Assembly: GCA_964592235.1 (NCBI GenBank)
Contig: CAZQCF010000002.1
Location: 124,001 to 188,000, forward strand
Length of the DNA stretch: 64,000 bases
Origin: PLA3 sp964592235
Lineage (GTDB): Bacteria > Planctomycetota > Phycisphaerae > UBA1845 > UTPLA1
Direction: 5' to 3'
Position 1 is the stretch's first letter; each line of letters opens with the position of its first letter. The notes below the pieces were generated by a model. That model had not been told where the DNA came from. It saw nothing but the letters and a program-made list of their open reading frames with translations, and searched no databases. Shown piece after piece: positions 9,952 to 19,294 of this stretch. Position numbers and translations under genes: made by a program.

Positions 9952-10056
9952 CGCCTCGACACAGCGACCACGCACCACACTGACGTGTGCATGCGGGAAT
10001 AAGGTATAATCCCGGCGGCCTGCCACGGAAGGCGCCGCGATACGGAGATCAACACC

Positions 10057-10677
10057 ATGAAGTCAATCGCATTCAAGGACCGCAGCGTCGTTGCATTTGG
10101 CGCGCTGGGCGCGATACTGGGATTGGCCTGGCCGCTCCTCGCGCAGACCGCGCCGAACTCCACGGGAAACACGGCAACATCGCAGCCGGCCGCCGCCAGC
10201 GGGGCAACCCATCAACCGGACGACGAAGCCGAGCCGCGGCGCGAACCCAGCGCCGCCGAAATCCTGCGCGAACTCTCGCGCGATTCCGGCGACACGCCCC
10301 GGCCGGTTGTTTTACCATCGCGCCCCGGCCAGGATCGCACGTCAGCCATCGACCCGACGGCGCTCCCGGCGAACGCAGTCGGCGCGCTGGTGCCCAAGCT
10401 CTATCCCGACGGATACCGAATCGTGGACCGCCCCGGTCGTCTCACGCGCGAGGGCGATTACTACACGTTCTCGTTCGAGAGCCGGGGGCAAGGAGCCGTT
10501 GAGCCGCCGGTGCGGCTCCTGCCCAATCGGCTGCTGGAAGACATGGAGATCGTCACGTCCGGAGCCACAAAGCCGGTGGTCTTCCTCGTCAGCGGCGAGA
10601 TGACCGCCTATCATGGCGTCAATTACCTGCTGGTGCAGAAGTTGCTGACCCAGCCGAATCTTGGCAATCTCAAGTAA
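10057..10677 (+). CDS. Exported protein of unknown function
   Basis: 206 aa, ATG at 10057 with GGAG upstream. A signal peptide (residues 1-30, cleavage near WPLLAQ-TAP) is followed by a low-complexity linker containing ATSQPAAAS, a feature shared with other exported proteins in this window. The C-terminal 110 residues form a compact predicted beta domain with FSFESRGQG, VRLLPNRLLEDME and VFLVSGEMTAYHG. The phrasing about 'rank and value' of a matrix-like strand order resembles nothing I can name. A TATAAT hexamer at 10004-10009 could be its -10 element, though no good -35 is present. The cyclic-nucleotide-binding gene follows after 38 bp. Confidence 0.65.
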   Translation: MKSIAFKDRSVVAFGALGAILGLAWPLLAQTAPNSTGNTATSQPAAASGATHQPDDEAEPRREPSAAEILRELSRDSGDTPRPVVLPSRPGQDRTSAIDPTALPANAVGALVPKLYPDGYRIVDRPGRLTREGDYYTFSFESRGQGAVEPPVRLLPNRLLEDMEIVTSGATKPVVFLVSGEMTAYHGVNYLLVQKLLTQPNLGNLK

Positions 10678-10715
10678 CCCGAACGTGCCAGAGAGTCGGC
10701 ACGAGGACCTCGCAC

Positions 10716-11168
10716 ATGTCCCACTCATACGATGTCGCCATCACGCGCTTTCCGCTTTTTTCCGGTTTCACGCCGCACGGCGCGCAGGCGATTCTCCAGG
10801 CCGGCCAGGTTCGCGAGCTGGTCCCCGGTGAGGTCGTCTTCAGGGAGAAGGATGCCGCGGAAGGCGCCTTGCTCGTCCTGGACGGCCGCCTGGAGGTTTT
10901 CGTACTGCGCGATGGCAAGGATATGAGCCTGAAGTTCTGTGAGCCGGGTGCGATCGTCGGCGAACTGGCTGTCCTATGCGGAATCCCGCGTTCGGCTTCG
11001 GTCAGGGCTGCGGAAAAGTCCGTGATTCTGGAGTGGCCGGCCCCAGCTTTCCGTCGAATTTTGCTGGGCGACCCGTTTCTCTCCCAGCGCATTTTCCGCG
11101 AAGCCTTGCGCACCCTGATCGAGAAAGAGCAATCGCTGATCGAGTCGCTGACCGGCTCAAAAGGCTGA
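10716..11168 (+). CDS. Cyclic-nucleotide-binding-domain protein
   Basis: 150 aa, a single cyclic-nucleotide-binding fold without an effector domain. The family pattern is visible: 'FPLFSGFTPHGAQAILQAGQ' start, VVFREKDAAEGALLVLDGRLEVF, and the phosphate-binding-cassette region GAIVGELAVLCGIPRSASVRA. The cassette keeps the Gly-Glu and the later Arg-Ser-Ala-Ser that contact the cyclic nucleotide in CRP-type proteins. There is no DNA-binding helix-turn-helix, so it is more likely a stand-alone sensor or regulatory subunit than a CRP-type transcription factor. Possibly cotranscribed with 10057. Confidence 0.8.
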   Translation: MSHSYDVAITRFPLFSGFTPHGAQAILQAGQVRELVPGEVVFREKDAAEGALLVLDGRLEVFVLRDGKDMSLKFCEPGAIVGELAVLCGIPRSASVRAAEKSVILEWPAPAFRRILLGDPFLSQRIFREALRTLIEKEQSLIESLTGSKG

Positions 11169-11440
11169 ATCCGGCCTCGCAGTTCGCTGCGGATACTACC
11201 ATCCATCTCGGCTGCGCCGTTCAAGTCGTCCGTCGCAATCCCCTGCGCGATTTACTTCGCAATCCACTCCCAAGGGCGGCGGGGCGGCGGCACAGCAATT
11301 GCCAGAACAATCTCTTGCGTAGGGCCGACCCATGTGGTCCGCGCCGGGTCCGCGCTCGTTCGGACCGGTTTGTCGCGATCGCTCGGTTGCGTTAGCATTC
11401 GGCCCTTCGAGCCAAGCCACTACGCAAGGAGCATTCGACC

Positions 11441-12691
11441 ATGGCCGAGATGAACCCGTTCAAGATCGCCCAGCAGCAACTCGACGAAGCCGCCGCCAAG
11501 CTCGGACTCGACACCGCCACACACGAACTGCTGCGCTGGCCGATGAAGGAGTTTCACTTCACCCTGCCGGTCAAGATGGACACCGGTAAGACGCGCGTCT
11601 TTCACGCCTACCGCGTTCAATACAACGCCGCGCGCGGCCCGACCAAGGGCGGCATCCGCTGGCACCCTGACGAGACCATCGACACCGTCCGCGCCCTGGC
11701 GGCCTGGATGACCTGGAAATGCGCCGTGGTCAACATCCCCCTCGGCGGCGGCAAGGGCGGCATCATCTGCAACCCCAAGGAACTTTCCGAAACCGAGAAA
11801 GAGCGTCTCGCCCGTACCTACATCCGCGCCGTCGCCCGTGAACTCGGCGTCCACAAGGACGTGCCCGCGCCGGACGTCTACACGACCCCGCAGATCATGG
11901 CCTGGATGATGGATGAGTACGAAGTCATCGTCGGGCACAGCCATCCCGGCGTCATCACCGGCAAGCCGCTTCCGCTGGGCGGCTCTGAAGGCCGCGGCGA
12001 CGCCACGGCGCGCGGCGGCATCTACACCGTCCGCGAGGCGGCCGCAAAGATCAACCTCGATCCTGCCAAGGCCACGTACGCGATTCAGGGATTCGGAAAT
12101 GCCGGCCAGTACGCCGCGACGTTGCACCAGGAGGTGCTCCGCGGCGGCAAGCTCCTGGCGGTCTCCGATTCCGCCGGCGGCGTCTATGCCAAGGGCGGCC
12201 TCGATCCGCAGGCGATCGTCAAGTACAAGCTCGAAACCGGGCGCGTCTCCGGCTTCCCCGGCACGACGCCGATCTCCAACGCGGACCTGCTCGAATTAGA
12301 CGTTGATATCCTTTATCCCGCGGCCCTGGAGGGCGTGATCACCGGCGCGAATGCGAACAACATCAAGGCCAAGCTGATCTGCGAACTGGCCAACGGCCCG
12401 ACGACCCCCGACGCCGACGCGATTCTGCACAAGAAAGGCATCCTTGTGTTGCCTGATTTCATGGCCAACGCCGGCGGCGTGACCGTGAGCTACCTCGAAC
12501 AGGTGCAGAACACGTACAACTACTACTGGTCCATCGAGGCGGTGTACTCACAACTCGACCGCCACATGACCGACGCCTTCAACGCCGTCTGGAAGACCCG
12601 CGAACAGGCGAAGGTGCACATGCGGCTCGCCGCCTACATGGTCAGCGTGGCTCGCGTGGCCGAGGCGTGCAAGCTCCGCGGCTGGGTGTGA
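11441..12691 (+). CDS. gdhA: Glu/Leu/Phe/Val dehydrogenase (glutamate dehydrogenase), copy 1
   Basis: 416 aa, ATG preceded by AAGGAG. Catalyses reversible NAD(P)-dependent oxidative deamination of glutamate in the cytoplasm, linking ammonia and 2-oxoglutarate. Substrate domain motifs include RVQYNAARGPTKGGIRWHP and the catalytic-lysine signature VNIPLGGGKGGI, then DVPAPDVYT. The dinucleotide fold has the glycine motif IQGFGNAGQYAA. The late PDFMANAGGVTVSYLEQVQN segment is typical. A second copy (21018-22367) lies on the other strand; the two differ in length and in the glycine motif. The rfbD-like gene converges 53 bp downstream. Confidence 0.93.
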   Translation: MAEMNPFKIAQQQLDEAAAKLGLDTATHELLRWPMKEFHFTLPVKMDTGKTRVFHAYRVQYNAARGPTKGGIRWHPDETIDTVRALAAWMTWKCAVVNIPLGGGKGGIICNPKELSETEKERLARTYIRAVARELGVHKDVPAPDVYTTPQIMAWMMDEYEVIVGHSHPGVITGKPLPLGGSEGRGDATARGGIYTVREAAAKINLDPAKATYAIQGFGNAGQYAATLHQEVLRGGKLLAVSDSAGGVYAKGGLDPQAIVKYKLETGRVSGFPGTTPISNADLLELDVDILYPAALEGVITGANANNIKAKLICELANGPTTPDADAILHKKGILVLPDFMANAGGVTVSYLEQVQNTYNYYWSIEAVYSQLDRHMTDAFNAVWKTREQAKVHMRLAAYMVSVARVAEACKLRGWV

Positions 12692-12744
12692 TGCGTTCGC
12701 GTGCCAACGAACCGCTCGTGGAGCGCGTGCGTCAAAGCGGTGTC

Positions 12745-13665
12745 TCAATCGGGCGCGCGATCGATTGAGAGTCCCTCCATGAACTCCGTCACCGCGTCGC
12801 GCCAGCTTCGAAGCGAGTGATTCGTCAACTTCTCATACAACGTCGTGTCCAGCACGCTCCAGGTCGGCCTTCGCGCGGCGCGGCCCGATTGCGCCGACGT
12901 GATCGGAATGACGTCCGTCTTTATATCCGCGAGATCGACCAGTGACCTGGCAAAATCACACCACGTGGCGATCCCGGCATTCGTGACATGCACAACGCGG
13001 TTCGCCCGGTCGGCCTCGGCGAGGACCAGGCGCACGATCGCATCCGCGACATCCTCCGCGTAACTTGGCGAGCCGGTCTGATCATCAACGACCCGCAACG
13101 GCCCGCCGGCCCGCGCCTGCTGCAAGATCGCCTGCGGAAAACCAGGGCCATCGTGTCCGTACAACCACGCCGTCCGAACGATCAGCGGGCTGGGATGTCT
13201 CTGTAACACGCGCTGCTCGCCGCCCAACTTCGTTCGCCCGTAGACACAGAGCGATTCCGGCGGCCCGGTTACGTCGTCCACATTTCGCGCTCGACGCGGC
13301 GAAACGCCTCCCGATGAATCAGGTGCATCCGCGAAGACGTAATCGGTTGAAATGTGAATCAGCCTCGCTCTGATCCGGTGTGCCGCCACGGCAACATGCC
13401 CCGCCCCGTCGGCATTGACGGCCATCGCCTCCGCCTCGCGCGTCTCGCACGCATCGACCTGTGTCAACGCCGCACAGTTGATGACGACGTGAGGACTGAA
13501 CTCCCCCGCAACCGCCGCGACCTGCTCCGCGCGCGTGATGTCGCACGATGCGGCATCCTCCGCGCGAACCACTGCACCGGCCTCGCGCAATCGTCGCACA
13601 AGCGGCGTGCCCAGGAGCCCCATGCCCCCCGGAACCCACACGCGCTGTCCATGCAAGCCAATCAT
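12745..13665 (-). CDS. rfbD: dTDP-4-dehydrorhamnose reductase-like SDR (RmlD/RfbD family)
   Basis: 306 aa. It begins with the Rossmann motif GGMGLLG and has the family's D-I-T, VVINCAALTQVDACE, STDYVF and catalytic YGRTK motifs, then LIVRTAWLYG. RmlD reduces dTDP-4-keto-L-rhamnose to dTDP-L-rhamnose; the rest of the rhamnose pathway is not in the window, so the exact sugar is inferred. Its ATG overlaps the stop of the upstream permease gene by 4 bp, placing it last in a minus-strand operon whose other members are not sugar genes. Confidence 0.82.
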   Translation of the reverse strand: MIGLHGQRVWVPGGMGLLGTPLVRRLREAGAVVRAEDAASCDITRAEQVAAVAGEFSPHVVINCAALTQVDACETREAEAMAVNADGAGHVAVAAHRIRARLIHISTDYVFADAPDSSGGVSPRRARNVDDVTGPPESLCVYGRTKLGGEQRVLQRHPSPLIVRTAWLYGHDGPGFPQAILQQARAGGPLRVVDDQTGSPSYAEDVADAIVRLVLAEADRANRVVHVTNAGIATWCDFARSLVDLADIKTDVIPITSAQSGRAARRPTWSVLDTTLYEKLTNHSLRSWRDAVTEFMEGLSIDRAPD

Positions 13666-15362
13666 GTCGCGTGTCCTTTATCCGGCATCGTGCGCTGCGG
13701 CGATACGGTTAGATCAATTGCAGCTTTGCCGTCCGCTCGCGCCAACAGGCCCGGCACGGTCAAGGTAATCAGCAGCGTCAGGCTCATGAGAAACATCGCC
13801 GATGCAATGGTCTCGTCCTGCCGCCCGTAGTGCATTTGTGCATCAATCGCCGCCGCCAGACTACCCCCGAAGAATCGCGGCGGCTGCGTTAACACGCTCA
13901 CTGACACCTCGGAGAAACTTAACCCCGCGATGATCACACCGCATGCCGTCGCTGTCGAGCGGATCGCCGGCCAGCGCACGGCCGCCAACCGCTCCATTCG
14001 CCCCGCACCCTCCGCGCGTGCCTGTTCATCCAGTTCATCTCCTTGCCGCCGCGCGACCAACCAGATCACGACAACCGCCACCCATGCAAATCGACTTAGC
14101 AGCGCTGCCGCCCAGGTCCACGGCGTGTTGTCGTAAAGGCTCCAACCGGCCGCCCAGCCCCACGAACGCGGATCGGTGGCCCAGGAATAGAACCGCACAA
14201 GCGTCACGCCTGCAAGCTCCGGCGGCAGGAGTGCGACCACGGCCACCATCCCCGTTCCGACGCGAGCCACCCAACGCCGCCACGGCCGCCAATCGCGTTC
14301 ATGATGGAGTGCAAATCCGATGGCAACGCCAAGCAACCCAACCACCGCGCTCACCAGTCCCGTGGCCAGCCCCGCACGCCCCATCGTCTGTGCGGCGATG
14401 CGAAACGCCTGCGCGAACCCACCGCGCCCGGTCGCCAATTCGAGGACGAACAAGCCGAGCGGCCAAAGTGCCAAGCCCACCGCCGACAGGAGCGACGCGA
14501 CGAGTGCCGCGCGGGATCGCGGCGTGTGCGATCCGATATCGCCGCCTGGTTCATCGAGGCTCCAATCGGACATGCGCCGCAAGCCGGGCCACGCTGCAAC
14601 GAAAAGGAGCGCGGCCAAGGCCAGCATCGGCCACGCGTTCCAGAACAGATAGGCCGATGGGCGATCGTACTTGGCCGCGACCCCGGCGGAAGCCATCATC
14701 TCCACCGACCAGACCTGCGTCGCCCCGACAAGCGGAGGAATCGTTGCATCGGTCATCGCGAGCAGGAAGGTCACCGCCACCGCCGCGCCGATCGGCGCCA
14801 TCATGGCCGGCAACACTGCTCGCAGCAGCGCGCGCCCCGGGCCGGCATCCAGGCTGGCCAAATGGTAAGGCTCGCGCCCGAGGCGTCGCAAACACGCAGC
14901 AAGCGTCAGCGCGAAGATAGGCCAGAGCCAGGTCGCGAGGGTTACGGCTGCGCCGCGCCACGCGCGATCCGGATCGTTGAATCCGCAGGCATCCATCACG
15001 GCCCGCACGCTCGCGAGGCGGCTCGTACACAACAACATCCACGCATAGCCGAACATGCTCGGCATGAGCAGGAGCGGCGTGAGAATCAGGCCTACGAGCG
15101 CGCGGCGAAGCACCCCGCGCGGAGCGATGGACAACCCTGCCGCCGGTAGCACCGCGAACATCGCTGCCAGCAGAGCCGCCCCGCTCGATATTTTGATGGA
15201 TGTCGCAAAGCAGCGCCAAAGCCGCACCGAGGGCCAAATCGACTGATCCTCAATCGGTCCCCGAGCGACTTCCCAGACAAGCCAACCGCACACAAGGCCG
15301 GAAGTCGCCGCCAGGGCTGTCCAACCGATCAGGCGCGCGATGCGTAGCAACGCAAGAATCAC
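13662..15362 (-). CDS. ABC transporter permease, fused double domain, Fe(III)/thiamine type
   Basis: 566 aa. I use the GTG at 15362 because it overlaps the upstream binding-protein stop by 4 bp and starts right at the first membrane helix; the frame opens much earlier (15644) only because of shadow sequence. About twelve hydrophobic segments form two homologous halves, as in FbpB/ThiP-type permeases. Binding-protein-dependent EAA-like loops occur near RALLRAVLPAMMAPIGAA and RMERLAAVRWPAIRSTATAC. It would form the channel for the substrate bound by the product of 15359. No ATP-binding subunit is encoded next to it. Confidence 0.85.
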   Translation of the reverse strand: MILALLRIARLIGWTALAATSGLVCGWLVWEVARGPIEDQSIWPSVRLWRCFATSIKISSGAALLAAMFAVLPAAGLSIAPRGVLRRALVGLILTPLLLMPSMFGYAWMLLCTSRLASVRAVMDACGFNDPDRAWRGAAVTLATWLWPIFALTLAACLRRLGREPYHLASLDAGPGRALLRAVLPAMMAPIGAAVAVTFLLAMTDATIPPLVGATQVWSVEMMASAGVAAKYDRPSAYLFWNAWPMLALAALLFVAAWPGLRRMSDWSLDEPGGDIGSHTPRSRAALVASLLSAVGLALWPLGLFVLELATGRGGFAQAFRIAAQTMGRAGLATGLVSAVVGLLGVAIGFALHHERDWRPWRRWVARVGTGMVAVVALLPPELAGVTLVRFYSWATDPRSWGWAAGWSLYDNTPWTWAAALLSRFAWVAVVVIWLVARRQGDELDEQARAEGAGRMERLAAVRWPAIRSTATACGVIIAGLSFSEVSVSVLTQPPRFFGGSLAAAIDAQMHYGRQDETIASAMFLMSLTLLITLTVPGLLARADGKAAIDLTVSPQRTMPDKGHAT

Positions 15363-16432
15363 TTGAGCAGCTCTTCCATCGCAAGTCGATCGGCGGCTTC
15401 CAGTCGGGCCGCGGCGGCGGAATAATCGACCCGGCCTTCTGCCGGGGCAGTCATTCCGAGTCGGCCTCGCAGGGCGGGGCGGACCGGAACATTGCCCGAA
15501 TCGCTTCGGGCCAGCGACGCCTCCACGTCCTCGCTGACAAGGTAATCCAGCAGCGCCCGGCCGGCGTCCGGGTGCGGCCCACCCTTCACCAACGCTGCGC
15601 TGGCGGGGATCCATAGCGTACCGCCGACCGGCTCGCCGTCGCACGCCAGTTCGGGATAGACCATGTCTACAGAATCGCCCCGGCGCTGGGCCACAATCAC
15701 GTCATCCGTGTCCGTCGCCACAAGATCCACGACGCCCCGCGTCAGCAGCAGAACCGCGTGGGCGTTGCCATCCGCGATGCGCGCGCCATTTGTCCGAAGC
15801 ATCCGTTGAAACTCTCGCATCCGAGCCGGTCCCCACAAGTTCAACAGCGTTGCCAGGTGGCCCCGCGTCGTGCCGAACCGAGGATCCGCCAGCGCGAAGC
15901 GTCCCTTCCATCTCGCATCGGCCACATCGCACCAACGACGTGGAACCTCTTCCTTCCGGACACGCTTCGGATCAAATGCCAGCACGCGCCCGCGCAGCCC
16001 GATAGCCGTCCACCGTCCGCCAGCGTCGCGGTACTCGGACGGGATGTCCTGCGCTGTCGACGGAGAATACGCCGCCAACACATCGGACGATGCGAGCTGC
16101 ATCGTCCCGAAGATCTCGCCCGACCACCACACATCGGCGCGCGGCGCGCTCCGCTCCGCAAGCAGCCGATTGACCAAGCCGGTTGTCTTGCCGGCTTCGG
16201 TATCGAAGATGCGATGAACCGTGATGCCGGAGCGCTCTGCAAATCGAGCCAGGATCGGCTCCGCGAAGGCAACATCGACCGAGCAATACACGACCACTTC
16301 GCGCGGGACGCCACCTCCATCCCGGCCGGCACTCGGCGAATCCGAAGCCCTGGGATCGCACGCCGCCCCGATTACCAGCAGGAAAGCCGCCGCGAACCGA
16401 GGGAAGCGCTTCGCGTCGGGGCCTGGCTTCAC
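15359..16432 (-). CDS. Extracellular solute-binding lipoprotein, Fe(III) ABC-transporter type
   Basis: 357 aa from a GTG at 16432 that overlaps the upstream gene's stop by 4 bp. A lipoprotein-like signal (hydrophobic AAAFLLVIGAAC) precedes the mature protein. The fold is the class of FbpA/AfuA periplasmic iron-binding proteins: VVVYCSVDVAFAEPILARFAERSGI at the start of lobe 1, a DVWWSGEIF loop, ALADPRFGTTRGH and a lobe-2 TDTDDVIVAQRRG. The ligand may be ferric iron or another anion or metal complex. The permease gene follows directly (GTGA overlap). Confidence 0.85.
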   Translation of the reverse strand: MKPGPDAKRFPRFAAAFLLVIGAACDPRASDSPSAGRDGGGVPREVVVYCSVDVAFAEPILARFAERSGITVHRIFDTEAGKTTGLVNRLLAERSAPRADVWWSGEIFGTMQLASSDVLAAYSPSTAQDIPSEYRDAGGRWTAIGLRGRVLAFDPKRVRKEEVPRRWCDVADARWKGRFALADPRFGTTRGHLATLLNLWGPARMREFQRMLRTNGARIADGNAHAVLLLTRGVVDLVATDTDDVIVAQRRGDSVDMVYPELACDGEPVGGTLWIPASAALVKGGPHPDAGRALLDYLVSEDVEASLARSDSGNVPVRPALRGRLGMTAPAEGRVDYSAAAARLEAADRLAMEELLK

Positions 16433-18291
16433 GGCTTCTTCTCCGCCTCGCCGGCCTTGTCCTCACGAGCGCCCTCTGGTTGCTTGGCGCGCTGGCCCAA
16501 GTCATCGCCGAGACGGTCGAAGTAGTTCTTCACCCCTTTGCGATAGGCGCGGGGAATGCGGTCCTTGTTGATCGCGTCGGCCGCATCCACCTCGGCCGCC
16601 CGGGACACCTCCATCAGCTCGACCTCCGACTTCCCTTTGAGCTGTTCGCCTTTCACGAATTGCTGCCCGATGATCTTGCCCGACTTGGATAGTTTGGTTT
16701 TCTCTTTTTTATTCACGAAATCCACGTCGCCCGTGTCGTCCCGATTGCGCTGGCCTGCCCCGCGCCCGCGCCCCCCCGGGCCCTCCCCTGTCCCGTTGCA
16801 GCCCGCGCACGGCGAGCCATCTTTTCGGAATCCGGTTCCCTTGCAACCTCCGCATTTCCCTTCCTGGCCTTCGCCCTCGCCTTCTCCCTCATTCGATAGC
16901 TCATCACGAGCGTCCGCCAGTTGCGACATCTGCGCGTCGATTTCATTCAATGCCTGCTCCATCTGCTCCATGTCGCTAAGCATTTCCGCGGCATCGCCCA
17001 TCTCACTTGCTGCGGCCTCCGTGTCGCCTTTCTCAAGTTGTTTGCCGGCCTGGCTCATCTGATCACCGAGACTCTTGCACTGCTGTGACGCCTTTTGTCG
17101 CTGCTGGGCCTTCTGCGCCATCTGCTTGATCTGCTCTTCGGTGATGCCCTTGTCCTTCAACTGCTCGGCCAGCTCTTTCGCGAGCTTCTCCAGTTGCTGC
17201 TTGTCCTTCTTGGCCAGCGCGTCGAGCACCTTTTTCACCTGTTCCTCGGTGAGACCGGCGTTTTTCATCTCGCGCTCGGTCTGCTTGTCTTCCGACGCTT
17301 TGTTCAGTTTCTCCGCCAGCTCATTGAGTTGCTTTTGCAGCTCCTTCGCCTTTTGCGGGTCAGATTTGCCATCCTTCGCCCGCTTGGCCAGCTCCTCCTG
17401 CAACTTCTTGGCCTCATCGCGCGCCGACTCGAAATCGCCCGCCGCGAGGCTCTCCATCAGTTTTGCGGCTTCGCCCTTCGGGTCTTCCGGCGCGCCCATG
17501 CGGTTCAAACGCTTTTTCGTTTCATCCAGCGCCTGAAAGCGATCTTCCTGCGTTTTTTTCTTCAACGCATCCTGCAGTTTGTCCAACTGCTTGGCCGCCT
17601 CGCGCCGGACCACGTCGGCGTCCGCGTTGGGGTCGCGCTCCAGCGCCTGTTCCAGCTGCGCCACCTGCGACTTGAGCGCCTCGTCCCCGTGCTTGTCCGC
17701 GATCTGCTGCATCGCCGTCACCGGCTTCGCAACCGTGCTGCGAACGCGATTCAAAGCCGCCAGCCGAGCCTCGGCCTGCGCCCGGCTTTCGTTCTTCTTC
17801 AGAATGTCAAACTCGGGAAGCAGAAGGGTCAGCGCTGCCGCCAGCGCCATCGTCGTGCCGAAGGTCATCGAACGCGACCAGCGCACGCGAATCAGGCGGT
17901 TCGCGCGAAGACCGGCAAGCCGATTCTCGGCGTCCGCCATGACGGCCAGGGCGAACGGATCATCCGACTTCTTGCCCGCCCCGGCGGCTTCCAAAGCCAA
18001 ACTCGTTGAAACGCGTTCGCGCAACCCCGCGGCAGCGTCCAGCGCGCGCGCCGCCACCAGCGTCGCCTCACGCGTCATCGCAAACCAAGTACACGACACA
18101 GCGAGGCTCAATCCACCGGCAGCGCCCGCCGCCCATTTCATGGGAATCCGCAGCGCGAACAACCGATCCGTCACGATGAGCAGCATCCACGCGCCGGCAC
18201 ACCACAGCAACGACCAGCCCCACAGGCGAAGCCACCGATCCAGCCACAATCGCATCTGCGCCGATTTGACTTCGCGCTCGAGTCCCGACAT
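16429..18291 (-). CDS. Membrane-anchored coiled-coil protein with a DnaJ-like CxxCxGxG zinc motif
   Basis: 620 aa from the ATG at 18291 (GAGG at spacing 6); a TTG at 18318 with AGGAGG at spacing 6 is a credible alternative. Two hydrophobic segments lie near residues 22-65, and a third near 140. Roughly residues 170-450 are highly charged Lys/Glu/Gln/Ala heptad sequence, a long coiled coil. A pair of CxGCxGTG-type knuckles (CGGCKGTG and CAGCNGTG) resembles half of a DnaJ zinc domain. The C-terminus carries IPRAYRKGVKNYFDRLGD, a segment also seen in planctomycete operon proteins. Function unknown. The stop overlaps the binding-protein start, so it heads the ABC/RmlD operon. Confidence 0.7.
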   Translation of the reverse strand: MSGLEREVKSAQMRLWLDRWLRLWGWSLLWCAGAWMLLIVTDRLFALRIPMKWAAGAAGGLSLAVSCTWFAMTREATLVAARALDAAAGLRERVSTSLALEAAGAGKKSDDPFALAVMADAENRLAGLRANRLIRVRWSRSMTFGTTMALAAALTLLLPEFDILKKNESRAQAEARLAALNRVRSTVAKPVTAMQQIADKHGDEALKSQVAQLEQALERDPNADADVVRREAAKQLDKLQDALKKKTQEDRFQALDETKKRLNRMGAPEDPKGEAAKLMESLAAGDFESARDEAKKLQEELAKRAKDGKSDPQKAKELQKQLNELAEKLNKASEDKQTEREMKNAGLTEEQVKKVLDALAKKDKQQLEKLAKELAEQLKDKGITEEQIKQMAQKAQQRQKASQQCKSLGDQMSQAGKQLEKGDTEAAASEMGDAAEMLSDMEQMEQALNEIDAQMSQLADARDELSNEGEGEGEGQEGKCGGCKGTGFRKDGSPCAGCNGTGEGPGGRGRGAGQRNRDDTGDVDFVNKKEKTKLSKSGKIIGQQFVKGEQLKGKSEVELMEVSRAAEVDAADAINKDRIPRAYRKGVKNYFDRLGDDLGQRAKQPEGAREDKAGEAEKKP

Positions 18292-18333
18292 GTTCCGCCT
18301 CACTATTCCGTCGGCCAAAACTGCCCTCCTAAC

Positions 18334-18362
18334 ATCCTATTCATTCAACGTCTTAATCGCAA
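18334..18362 (-). promoter_or_regulatory. Candidate sigma-70 promoter for the 18291-12745 operon
   Basis: On the minus strand TTGCGA (18362-18357) is followed after 17 bp by TAGGAT (18339-18334). Initiation would fall close to the AGGAGG that precedes the TTG at 18318, which favours the ATG at 18291 as translation start. Consensus match is moderate. Confidence 0.35.
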
Positions 18363-18514
18363 TTGCGTTTCACGGGTTTTCGGATGAGCCTCTGCCCATT
18401 CCAATGCAGCGCGATATACTCCCCCGCATAGAAGTCGAAGGGCCGGCAACGTCGTTCCAGTGGACTGACCGGCTCCGAATCGCCCCGATCAACCCGCAAG
18501 ACAGGACGGCCTGA

Positions 18515-19273
18515 ATGCCTCCCGGCAACGAGAACACTACTCCACCGCAGAAGGGTGTCCGCGAACGAATCAAGTCCGGCATGACGCCCCGGTCTTTTCG
18601 CGGGCGCATCATCACCGGCGTGATTCTCATCATGCCGCTGGCGGTGACCGCGATCCTGATTCGGTACGTGTACAACGCGGCGCTTTCCATCGGCGTCAAG
18701 CTCGTCTACTGGTCAAGCTGGGCTTTGTATCGCGCGTTTGGGGTCGGGTCGGCCTCGCCGCGCGCCATCGACCCGGCCAACGCCGCCTGGTACGAGATCA
18801 CCATCGCCGTTGTCATCACCGTGCTGATGCTCTACATGCTCGGCTGGCTCGGCTCGAACGTCGTCGGACGCCGATTGATTGAAGTCTTTGAGAAACTGCT
18901 TGGGCGCATCCCGCTGGTCGACACGATCTACTCGGCCATCAAGCGCTTCATTGGCTCGCTTAGCGGCGTCGGCGATGGTCCAACCAAGGCGCAGAAAGTC
19001 GTGTTGATTGAGTTCCCCAGCCCCGGCCTTCAGGCCATCGGCTTCGTCACGGGCTTCACCACCGACCGTAACACCGGTCAGAGGCTCGCGACGGTGTACC
19101 TGCCGACGGCGATCAACCCGACAAGCGGCTATATGGAGTTCGTCCCGGTTGAGAAACTTGTCGAGACCGATCTGACGCCCGCGCAGGCGATGTCCATCAT
19201 TCTGTCCGGTGGCGCCAGCTCTCCGGAGCACATTTCATTGACGCCGATGAAGCCTGAACCCGCCGCGCGATAA
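18515..19273 (+). CDS. DUF502 family membrane protein
   Basis: 252 aa. The N-terminal region is charged and Pro-rich, then two membrane helices occur near residues 35-60 (GVILIMPLAVTAILIRYVY) and 95-115 (VITVLMLYMLGWLGSNVVGR). The soluble part has the family sequence GRIPLVDTIYSAIKRF followed by VVLIEFPSPGLQAIGFVTGFT and a GYMEFVPVEKLVETDLTPAQAMSIILSGG end. DUF502 proteins are widespread in bacteria and have plant relatives (COV-like); no biochemical activity is established. It stands alone, divergent from the coiled-coil operon and convergent with the YifB-like gene 21 bp downstream. Confidence 0.85.
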   Translation: MPPGNENTTPPQKGVRERIKSGMTPRSFRGRIITGVILIMPLAVTAILIRYVYNAALSIGVKLVYWSSWALYRAFGVGSASPRAIDPANAAWYEITIAVVITVLMLYMLGWLGSNVVGRRLIEVFEKLLGRIPLVDTIYSAIKRFIGSLSGVGDGPTKAQKVVLIEFPSPGLQAIGFVTGFTTDRNTGQRLATVYLPTAINPTSGYMEFVPVEKLVETDLTPAQAMSIILSGGASSPEHISLTPMKPEPAAR

Positions 19274-19294
19274 TGAGGCAGATTAAGCCCTGCG

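Noticed and set aside
12744..12769. CTCAATCG/CGATTGAG hairpin as a terminator
   Set aside because: Lies inside the 3' coding end of the RmlD-like gene and has no T-run; may be chance.
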